Program-made: the position numbers and the translations under genes | The notes under the pieces: model-generated | Seen by the model: the letters and a program-made list of their open reading frames with translations, nothing else | Database searches by the model: none | What the model was told of the DNA's origin: nothing | Shown here: positions 34,101 to 40,300 of the stretch, piece after piece | Numbering within the stretch: the stretch's first letter is position 1 | Layout: every line of letters begins with the position of its first letter | NCBI RefSeq assembly: GCF_964355755.1 | Contig: NC_092674.1 | Coordinates: 7,505,001-7,569,000, forward strand | Direction of reading: 5' to 3' | DNA: 64,000 bases | Source: Antedon mediterranea | Lineage: Eukaryota; Echinodermata; Crinoidea; Comatulida; Antedonidae

Positions 34101-35045
34101 ATGATCCCAGACTCATTTCGTATGTTTAAAATCCTTTGTCTAAAGCTTTGTCTGCAATATTAAACTTGTTCAACAAAACAGTGTGATGTGCCCAAATATG
34201 GTAGTGATATGGCAAAATATGGTAGTGTTATGACATCATCATGTCCATATACGGGCACATTTGATAGTGTAGACAGAGCTTTATACATTGGTAAAACCAA
34301 TATATGTATCGAATTGGAAGAAATTCATAGCATTTTTTTTACGCCTAAATGTTTGCTTTCTCCACATTTACATTATTAATTAATTTGTTTTTTTCAGAGG
34401 GCATGAAGATGCGTAATGTAAAATACACAGATTCTGCAACAACTGAAGTCGAAGAAAATGTGTAAGTATAAAGCAATGAGATAGTTGTAACTATACCACT
34501 GGCAACTGGTTTTTAAAAAACTTGAGGCAGATCCAGGTTGTTTGGAAATAGGGAAGTGACCAAAAAAAAAAATTACTTTTTATTGATTGATTGTATGCAA
34601 CTCAACTTCCTATCCACCTGGTTTAAACACAGCAACTACTCTTATACCCTTTTCACATCTGCATAGTATTGTTTGTGATCTCCTGATTTATTACATTACC
34701 CTGAGAAGTCTTGGAAGGAAAGCATAGTTGCACGCTATTTGATTACTATGATTGGTCAGTTTAATACCAGGGCTATACATGTGTGCGCAAAGAACTCAGG
34801 AACATCTCGGAAAAATCTGGGGCCTCTCATCAGTGTGTTTTTCTCCTGAGATTTCACAGGGGATCTCTGTTTTTTCCACAAAACTGTACTCACAAACCTG
34901 GTTACAACTTGTTAAATTTTGTGAAAAGGGTATAAATCAAATTTATATGGTATACATTTATACACATCATAGTATTTATTTCTTTTCTAGGACTGTTCCA
35001 CCTGCATATTATGATATTGATGAAAAGACACTTACAAATATGTAA
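13194..35045 (+). CDS. TMEM87 (A/B not resolved): TMEM87-like GOST-family seven-transmembrane Golgi protein, 15 exons
   Basis: Exons read in one continuous frame: 13194-13286, 16544-16604, 16820-16902, 18293-18418, 24379-24492, 26756-26843, 27221-27282, 28201-28321, 29341-29503, 30532-30625, 31045-31110 or 32969-33034, 33502-33666, 33951-34119, 34398-34461, 34991-35045. Except at the U12 intron, all junctions are GT-AG and phases match. The product is about 507 aa, slightly shorter than the ~555 aa I recall for human TMEM87A. The N-terminus ([19 protein letters not shown]) is a signal peptide. A luminal GOLD-type domain with paired Cys follows, then the seven-helix core beginning [20 protein letters not shown]. 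Family hallmarks are [33 protein letters not shown] and W-LDDAFW. The tail is acidic ([11 protein letters not shown]). Family members sit in the Golgi and have been linked to retrograde transport and cation conductance. The start is the first ATG before the signal peptide. Several introns carry LINE, MITE, SINE and minisatellite insertions. Confidence 0.9.
13511..13575. repeat. Left arm of a ~60-bp inverted repeat pair
   Basis: ATCAGGTGCCGTTTTCGGCC and the following bases to about 13560 reappear inverted at 16325-16377 with few changes. The pair encloses 2.75 kb that includes a LINE fragment. It may be the ends of one transposon or two separate copies of a small one. Confidence 0.55.
13744..14962 (+). 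mobile_element. 5'-truncated non-LTR retrotransposon, C-terminal end with 3' tail
   Basis: Broken frames encode the C-terminal end of a LINE ORF2-type protein. They include a zinc-ribbon pattern ([20 protein letters not shown]) of the kind that follows reverse transcriptase in many LINEs, then a tail ending [12 protein letters not shown] before a TAA at 14655. Stops occur at 13936-13938 and 14462-14467. A 3' UTR of about 300 bp ends in GAATAAATACATAAATAAAA, a typical simple LINE tail. It lies in intron 1 of the TMEM87-like gene in the same orientation. The reverse transcriptase itself is absent. Confidence 0.6.
13845..14428. repeat. 292-bp tandem duplication inside the LINE fragment
   Basis: The block beginning AAAGCCATTTAGGAAAA at 13845 starts again at 14137, and the two copies are almost identical over about 290 bp (one visible change is 'agatcgtg' against 'agatcttg'). 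The duplication repeats the zinc-ribbon coding part and adds to the frame disruption. Confidence 0.85.
16322..16385. repeat. Right arm of the ~60-bp inverted repeat pair
   Basis: TATAATGGTATAGTCCATAC through GGCCGAAAACGGCACCTGAT is the inverse of 13513-13560. It sits about 160 bp before exon 2 of the TMEM87-like gene. Confidence 0.55.
17035..17666. mobile_element. Possible MITE with TTTATACAACACGC-like ends
   Basis: The left end has TTTATACAACACGCTATTCA and the right end, inverted, gives GGCTGTGTTTATACACTACA. A related left end (GGCTGTGTTTATACAACACG) is at 19203. The ends are imperfect and no target duplication is clear. It lies in intron 3 of the TMEM87-like gene. The open frame inside (to 17231) is not recognised. 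Confidence 0.35.
17733..18047. mobile_element. Short, internally deleted relative of the 3.7-kb element
   Basis: The first ~190 bp match the left arm of the element at 9298 (CTGTAAAAATCAAAGATTTG onward). At about 17926 the sequence jumps to the part of the right arm seen at 12776-12895, ending at GTTGCCATGGAAATATA. The outermost part of the right arm is missing. It lies in intron 3 of the TMEM87-like gene. Confidence 0.7.
20943..23838 (-). mobile_element. Non-LTR retrotransposon (Rex1/CR1-like), 5'-truncated and frameshifted
   Basis: Read on the minus strand from about 23838. First comes the end of an APE-type endonuclease: [40 protein letters not shown], then GDFNKCRL and SSDHNVV after a frameshift near 23520. 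A linker follows, then reverse transcriptase: [58 protein letters not shown] and the catalytic KYADD. Stops or frameshifts occur near 23450, 23010, 22685 and 22320. The C-terminal frame ends at 21265. The 3' end carries AATAAAAG near 20945. The element is antisense within intron 4 of the TMEM87-like gene and cannot encode an intact protein. Confidence 0.85.
24660..24818. mobile_element. Left part of a MITE (family D), split by a later insertion
   Basis: GGCTATAATTCGTGACGTAG and the following bases match the MITE at 35255-35662. The match stops at CGTATTATT and resumes at 25360 with ATTGATCGTGAAAGACAACC. Confidence 0.6.
24819..25362. mobile_element. Insertion with AGGG(A/C)CTTTACGAAA ends inside the family D MITE
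   Basis: The left end AGGGACTTTACGAAA and the right end TTTCGTAAAGGCCCT are inverted repeats. The flanks read ...CGTATTATT and ATTGATCG..., giving a 3-bp ATT duplication relative to the uninterrupted MITE at 35 kb. No coding capacity is seen in about 545 bp. Confidence 0.6.
25163..25706. repeat. Inverted repeat, ~110-bp arms about 310 bp apart
   Basis: GGTCCTGCGATACGAGACAG and its surroundings (25163-25275) return inverted at 25580-25706 with over 90% identity by eye, including the distinctive TTCGCGAAGACGTC. The left arm lies inside the 24819-25362 insertion and the right arm lies outside it, so the order of events is not simple. Confidence 0.7.
25711..26519. mobile_element. Foldback transposon family C, 3'-truncated copy
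   Basis: It begins GTCACGAAACCTAAGACCAC followed by repeats of CGAAAGCTAAGACC, and matches the complete copy at 51722-52821 almost base for base until about 26519, where the right arm stops. Part of the palindrome is present (GGAGCGCCAAAAGAGCAA near 26236 and its inverse near 26464). It lies in intron 5 of the TMEM87-like gene. Confidence 0.75.
26862..27044. mobile_element. Short pogo-like MITE, 183 bp
   Basis: The left end CAGTCAACTCTCCCAATACC and the right end GGGGAGAGTTGACTG are inverted and flanked by TA on both sides. The interior repeats TCTGGTATT/GTCTGGT. The left end lies about 18 bp after the donor of exon 6 of the TMEM87-like gene. Confidence 0.75.
27371..27815. repeat. Minisatellite, 19-20 bp unit, intron 7 of the TMEM87-like gene
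   Basis: About 20 copies of TCATAAATTTTACTCATGT with small length and base changes; the copies near the 3' end are the most diverged. No function is evident. Confidence 0.9.
28402..28650 (-). mobile_element. SINE with tRNA-Leu-like head
   Basis: On the minus strand the head reads GGCCGAGCGGTTAAGACAGT, the A-box region of a tRNA-Leu. A body follows with GCCATAACATCGG and CCATGGTTCTGGTGGTAGAA. A related fragment in the opposite orientation is at 33735-33846. Both lie in introns of the TMEM87-like gene. Confidence 0.6.
29564..29697. mobile_element. MITE family M1 copy
   Basis: It begins TAAAGCTTTGTCTACACTAT and contains 'tatggtagtgatgtgacatcatcatg'. The right end (AAAGTTTGAGCTTTA) is shortened. 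It lies just after exon 9 of the TMEM87-like gene. Confidence 0.7.
30285..30362 (+). repeat. Probable LINE 3' tail with (AAAT)n
   Basis: GTGCCACCGATCCAAAGGTG followed by AACAAATAAATAAATAAATAAAG resembles the 3' end at 14920-14962 (ACACCGATATAAAGGTG...AATAAATA). It is only a tail fragment. Confidence 0.4.
30745..30797. mobile_element. End fragment of foldback family FB-A
   Basis: TACGTCCTTGCGTTGCATCC followed by TAGTGGGAACCA is the right end of FB-A. The left arm is absent. Confidence 0.6.
31045..31110 (+). CDS. Alternative exon 11a of the TMEM87-like gene
   Basis: It encodes [20 protein letters not shown] plus SW, part of a membrane helix that aligns with the VVLDDIILAVIDSIFVW part of human TMEM87A, quoted from memory. 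The acceptor is ordinary (TTTCTAG). The donor is ATATCCTTTT, a perfect U12 AT-AC type donor. The exon is 66 nt, phase 0 on both sides, and shares 13 of 22 residues with 11b. Confidence 0.8.
31301..31640. mobile_element. MITE family R, copy 1, between exons 11a and 11b
   Basis: The ends ACTCGGGGTAC and GCACCCCGAGT are inverted. The interior matches copy 2 at 32142-32468 over nearly its whole length (AAGTGCGATTTTTAAAGTAC, GATGGTACCGTATAGCCGTA). Confidence 0.7.
31715..31787 (+). tRNA. tRNA-Val(AAC)-like sequence 1, probably a pseudogene
   Basis: A D-arm region (GCGTAGTGGTTATCA), an anticodon loop TTAACAC with AAC and flanking stem TCTGT/GCAGA, and a B-box GGTTCGAGCCC are all present. The acceptor pairs at only about five of seven positions and the T-stem has one mismatch (CCCGG/CCTGG). 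A 12-base T tract follows, as for a Pol III terminator. It may be a decayed gene or a SINE head. Confidence 0.45.
32002..32074 (+). tRNA. tRNA-Val(AAC)-like sequence 2
   Basis: The acceptor GGTTTCG pairs with CGAGACT, allowing wobble. The D-arm is GTGTAGTGATTATCA, the anticodon loop TTAACAC and the B-box GGTTCGAGCCC. There is one mismatch in the anticodon stem (TCTTC/GCAGA) and the same T-stem mismatch as sequence 1. The shared mismatch and similar 3' flank (AAACTTTATGGTGAAA) show that the two copies are related by duplication or belong to one repeat family. No long T run follows. Confidence 0.5.
32142..32468. mobile_element. MITE family R, copy 2
   Basis: It is parallel to copy 1 and begins ACTCGGTGTACCTGAGTCTA. 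The right end is GTACCCCGAGT followed by the same ATCGCACATTCGTGC flank as copy 1. The shared outer flank suggests that the element end lies slightly further out or that a larger segment was duplicated. Confidence 0.7.
32969..33034 (+). CDS. Alternative exon 11b of the TMEM87-like gene
   Basis: It encodes [20 protein letters not shown] plus CW. It has the same length, phase, U2-type acceptor (ACTGTAG) and U12-type donor as 11a. The first 23 intron bases after the donor are identical to those after 11a, so the exon was duplicated together with its donor. The changed residues (I/S, P/L, S/L, T/I, S/C) fall within the membrane helix. Confidence 0.8.
33035..33501 (+). other. Putative U12-type AT-AC intron feeding exon 12
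   Basis: The donor is ATATCCTTTT at 33035 (and at 31111 for exon 11a). Exon 12 must be read in the frame giving KFSLYRHF. Reading upstream in that frame, a TAA stop occurs at 33460-33462, and no AG dinucleotide exists between it and about 33516. AC at 33500-33501 keeps the frame; AC at 33488-33489 also would. A U12-like branch sequence, GTCCTTACA, lies 13 nt before the first, though it matches the TTCCTTRAY consensus only partly. Confidence 0.7.
33735..33846 (+). mobile_element. SINE fragment related to the tRNA-Leu-like SINE
   Basis: GGCTGAGCAGCTAAATAAGA, then GACAGTGGAACCATAATTAC and CCATGGTTCTGGTGGTAGAA match the head and body of the SINE at 28402-28650. It is truncated after about 110 bp and sits in the intron after exon 12 of the TMEM87-like gene. 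Confidence 0.55.
34141..34284. mobile_element. MITE family M1 copy
   Basis: The ends are TAAAGCTTTGTCTGCAATAT and GATAGTGTAGACAGAGCTTTA. The interior includes two 'atatggtagtg' repeats and GACATCATCATGTCC. It begins about 20 bp after the exon 13 donor of the TMEM87-like gene. Confidence 0.75.
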
Positions 35046-35254
35046 CACAGTCCGATGAAGATATAGTAACGATTATTAATGTATAGTTCAAATCAAATCA
35101 AATCATAGAGATTATGCACGTTTGTATCTTAGTAACATTTAAAAAATTTGCAATTAAGGTATTTTAGAAATGTTGACACATCTGCACCTGATCAAGCTAC
35201 CTGTTATTTTTACTTGCCAATATTATGAAATAGTGCCTGGTGTCTTTGAAGTAA

Positions 35255-35662
35255 ACGGTCTTATCGCTTAGCTGGTTATAATTCGTGACATAGCCAATAC
35301 TCTTTATTATGACCATTGCTATACCACGGTTTAACCTGTAAGCGGTCTTTAACATTAAAGCCCACTCGAAGGAGTCTTACTGTAAACCTTTCTTTTTGTT
35401 GCTTATACGTATTATTGATCGTGAAAGACAACCAATTGAATGAGTTTTAAGTGTTAACGGTGGTCTTTCTTATTTAGGCCTAGAATAGATTTTCTCCCGT
35501 AGAAATGTATGTACTGTTGTGATTGTAAATTGAGCAAGCGTGACGAACATTACCATATTTGGTATTTTTACGCGTAAAGTATGCCCTTTAATTTGTTAAG
35601 GTACACGGTCTTAAGACTGTTTTATAGCAATGGTCTAACAGGGGTGACTTTAGTAAGACCGT
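35255..35662. mobile_element. MITE family D, uninterrupted copy
   Basis: It begins ACGGTCTTATCGCTTAGCTG and ends TAAGACCGT, its inverse. The first ~190 bp match 24660-24818 plus 25360-25395 and give the uninterrupted target of the insertion there. It lies just downstream of the TMEM87-like gene, perhaps inside its 3' UTR. Confidence 0.6.
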
Positions 35663-35978
35663 CTATCTGATAAAGCTGGCTTTAATCAGGGAGTTAAGAC
35701 CATCAGTTGAGACTGTTTTATAGCAATCCGCCCCAGGATTGCCTGACAGGGGGAATGCAAGCCGGGAGACATTACAGTATAAGCAAAAAAAAACACATTA
35801 TATGCTGCTCTGATAATAAGCCAACAGTACAGTGTCTGTGCAATAACTGTACATATAAATAATGTAATACTACTCAAATGCAATTACTTATACAGTATAG
35901 TATGTCCAAAAGGTTAACCGTGTCGGAACTGTGATATTTAGCTCACTTGTAATTGTATTCCATCTAATTTAGAATTAC

Positions 35979-35984
35979 AATAAA
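35979..35984 (+). terminator. Candidate polyadenylation signal of the TMEM87-like gene
   Basis: AATAAA about 930 bp after the stop codon. It is one of several weak possibilities, and no T/G-rich element was used to choose it. Confidence 0.25.
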
Positions 35985-36364
35985 ATGTATTCCAGTAATT
36001 TACTTAATACAAGTCTGAGGGTTACAGATTGTACTTAGTTATAGTTAAGTCAACACATCACAATTCTTAAAACTTGCCACGCCTCCTCCACATCCACTAC
36101 AGTATTTTACAATCTTGGACTTTTACATATGTAATATTATTTTAAAATATATTTTTACAACTTTATGTCTTGATGGACTGGAGACATAGAGTAAATATGT
36201 TTATATATTGCTATCGTTTTTGTAAATTTTATTTATTTTATTGCACTGTAAATAATTGTTTTTATTAGATATATGGAAATACAATGTTTTTCTAGTAGTG
36301 AATTATAATTACTGACATGCAATTATGGTCACTAAATTAAAAAGCTTTTTGTTCGTCTTGTCAG

Positions 36365-36658
36365 TGAGGGCAGGTGGCGCAGTGTGTTAGACGTTCGACT
36401 ACTGATTGTGAGATCGAGGTTCGAATCCAACTCTCGTTGCATTGCTTGTATCCTTAGGCAAGATATTTTACTTAGGTTGCCTCTCTCCACCTAGGTGTAT
36501 AAATGGGAACCCGGTTAGATCAAGACACAACCTTGCATTAATTACTCTGCATTATGGGAGTATGTTTCCATACGTGTTTTATCAAAATAAAATGACTGGG
36601 ATAATTTTCAGCGCTTAGAGGTTTCACAACATAAATCCAGATACATTATTATTATTCT
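36365..36658 (+). mobile_element. tRNA-derived SINE (family S)
   Basis: The head has an A-box (GGTGGCGCAGTGTGTTAGAC) and a B-box (GAGGTTCGAATCC). The body contains TCCTTAGGCAAGATATTTTA, CTCTCTCCACCTAGGTGTAT and 'tgggagtatgtttccatacgtgtt', and the tail ends in ATTATTATT. A second full copy is at 51345-51656 on the other strand. Confidence 0.75.
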
Positions 36659-37383
36659 ATTTATTGGGATTGCAATATTTAGATTAACAAATAATTCATG
36701 AAAAACATATGTAATACAGAATGTGGTAAAGGTATGGAGAAATAGGTTATTTCTCAATGGTAAAGGTATATTATCCTCACGCTTAACTATAATTAATATA
36801 TTATTAGACATAGTTAAAGACATCTTTTTTTAATAAAATATAGCTGAGTTGTATTTTTCTCTGTACTTATTTTATGTTTATAAAAGTGGAATTATTTTAC
36901 ATTATGGTTTGTTGAAATGGCCATTGAAAGAAACATGCAAATATTGAAGAATGTATATGACTTTATTATGACTGAAAGCCTAGCATAAAAGTCCATCTTT
37001 ATTTATGTGTAACTGCACGACAGTTGACATATCCACAGAGAGAGGTATTTAAAACAAAATATCAGAAAACTAGGGTTGTGTTCTCACATGGAGGTATAAA
37101 AAAGATACCTCCATGGTTGGACAAAAGTTTATGCTCATATTACGTCATCTGTAAAACGTGCGTAGAAGAATTTTTGTTGCCATTTAGAGATGTTGGTGAT
37201 ACAGACGGTTTCTCTCGTGGATGATTTACACGTCCTATTTTCCACAAGCACACACGCTCACAGAGCGACTGGAGCACAGAGTCTAGTCGAGAGAGCTGTG
37301 CTGCTGAATCCAGAGGGCCGGGAGAGAAGACAACAACGAAAAAGAGGAAATTTTTGTTTTAAAAAAGTGTTGTAATTATCAAC
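36659..37383. other. Region upstream of the 260-aa gene, no coding feature
   Basis: AT-rich until about 37200, then a more GC-rich stretch (37230-37350, including CACACGCTCACAGAGCGACT) directly before the start codon at 37384. This is a plausible promoter and 5' UTR, but I see no TATA box. Confidence 0.35.
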
Positions 37384-40300
37384 ATGAACAGCGAATCTTT
37401 AGTTAAACCATGTAGTTATGATCCGTCTTTCAAAGGTAAATAAATTAGTTTCTATCTTGTTAAAGTTTTTGTATATAGGCTAGGCCTATATAACTTAAAT
37501 TATCAATAATAGTAGGCCTACTAGGCCAGAGTAGCTAACCCTGGCCTAACCTAGCTAGGCCCGAGGAGGCCTAAGCCTAGCTAGCCTAGTAGGCCTAGCC
37601 TATTCAGCAGCCCTAGCCTAATAGCCTAGGAGTATTATTGGAGCCTAGGCTAGGCCTATAATAGAATACTTGTCAGACCTAGCCTATCCTCTAGGAACCT
37701 AGTCATGCTAGCAAACACAATTTCCGTTTTTCAATTTCTGCTTGCTGATATTGTAATTAATGTTAGGTTAGGGTTAGGCCTCCTCTAGGTAGACTAGGCC
37801 ATACACTAACATTTTCTTTTGCCATCTGATTCCAAAACAAAAAAATATTGTACTTTAATTTAGAGTTTAAAATACTCCAGTAACAATGAATAAAAGTACT
37901 GTAATTTCTTTCTTGCTTTAGTTGACATACGTTCTCATGAACCTTTGTGGTGCTGTGCAATGACCTCATCTGATGTTCTTGTAGAGATGTCTGCCCTTTT
38001 ATCACAGCTAGAGTCAATTTGTAGGAAAGAAAACGAACCCTCTTCACAGGTACAGTACTTCTCATTTTAAATTTGCAATTGATTAAGGCATTTTTACTTT
38101 ATCAGATACGTTGAGAACCTTTGGTGGAAAAGTTTGCGCATACAAGTTATTTTTAGTTTAGTTTAGTTATAATGGGAAAGTTTAGGCGAATGCCTTTTTA
38201 ACCCCATATCAACTACATTGTGTCGATGCGATTCTTGAAGGTGTTAGTGGTCTCAGAATTAACAACGTCAGCTGGTAAACTGTTCCAATGGTTTATTACT
38301 CGTTGCGAGAAGGTATGTCTTCTACAGTTCAATCCTTTATGGAAAATAGGCTTGAAAAATCTCAGGTGATGTCCTCGAGTAATTCGGCTAATGTTACTTC
38401 TCATTTGGAAAAAGTCATCCTTGGCTACACCCTCGAAATCTTTAACAATTTTATATGCTTCAATCAGGTCACCTCGAATTCTTCTGTCGTACAAGGTTGT
38501 TAGGCCAAGAAGCTTTAGTCGATCTTCATATGAATATGAACGGATACATGGAACTAATTTAGTCGCACGACGTTGTACTCTTTCAATTACATTTATGTCC
38601 TTTTGAAGATACGGATTCCATACTTGAACACAAAATTCGAGATGTGGGCGTACATAATGCTTGTAGATGACGTTAAAACAATCCTTATCCATATATACGA
38701 AAGTCCTTCTGATGCTTCTTAAACAGTTCATGGCCCGTTAAATTGTTAAATTGATTATTTTTAGTATTACATTCCCATAAAGTACACCGATTGTTAAATT
38801 AGAGTATTGAAAAGGTACAAATTATAAAACTACTAATTTAATAACTATTTTGATTTTTCAACAACAATGCTCAATCAATTGTACCATAATGGGCAGCCTT
38901 CTTTAGTATTTTAAGCTATGTCTACACTAATCAAACTTTATGTGACAAACAAAATGTGATGTGCTCATATATGAACATGATGACATCATATCACTACCAT
39001 ATTTGGGTATATCACTACTATATTTGATAGTGTAGACAGAGCTTTATACATGTTGAGGTACATGTATTTCACATTGTACAATGTAATCCTTTTTAATAAT
39101 AAATGATATCTGATTGTAGGTAAGCCAACAAACCGGAGGAAAAAGAAAACGGCATTACAGCAATACATTCCAAAATCATGGTGAGTGCATTCAATCCAAC
39201 TGAACAACCGGGAGCTTTTGATTTGCGACAAAATATGACTATAAATTAATACATGACATCATTTTGTTATGACATCATTTGTTGTCCAATCCTGTTTGAA
39301 AATACAAGTTTACAAGCTCAAGTGGTATACGTATGAAATGCCATAATGCCAAAATATTTATCTTTATACTAATATTATGTCTAAACTCCGTCTAGAACCC
39401 AGACTACCCAAAAAGGTTAAATTGCGCATATCTGTAATAATAAATCTGGGTATAGAACATGACTACAATTTACAAACCAAACTCTACATGCGAATTAGTA
39501 TCTCTAGAGACTAGAGAAAATGACAATTGAGGATTAGTTTTAAAGTGCTTTATTGAAAATTGAAATATTATGATTGTTATACTTTGAAGGTATGGTGCTC
39601 ATTGAAAGAATGACCAACTTATTACAGAAGACTATGTCACCAGTTCCAACATTATTAGTAAGTTTTACAGTAGATATTTAATTATACAGAAGTTGAAAGT
39701 GAAAAAGGAACCCACTGACTGAAGTTTAACTGGACTGAGTTGGTCCACTAAGACTGAGTTAATCCGCACTGATAACTGAGTTGATCCACCTTGACTAAAT
39801 TGATCCACCAGGTGGCTGAGTAGATCCACCATGTAGCCAAGTTGGTCCACCCTGTGTTTATCTCAACTGAGTTTAATCTACCCTAACTGAGATGATCCAC
39901 CCTGATGACGGAGGTAATCTACCCTGACACAGTTGATCCACCCTAACAGAGTTGATCCACCCTCACTGAGTTAATCTACCCTGACTGAGTTAATCTACCC
40001 TGACTGATTTAATCTACCCTAACTGAGTTAATCTAACCTGACAGAGTTAATCTAACCTGACTGAGTTAATCTACCCTGACTGAGTTAATCTACCCTGACT
40101 GAGTTAATCTACCCTGACTGAGTTATTCTACCCTGACTGACTTAATCTACCCTGACTGACTTAATCTACCCTGACTGACTTAATCTACCCTGACTGACTT
40201 AATCTACCCTGACAGAGTTAATCTACCCTGACAGAGTTAATCTACCCTGACTGAGTAAATCTACCCTGACTGAGTTAATCTACCCTGACTGAGTTAATCT

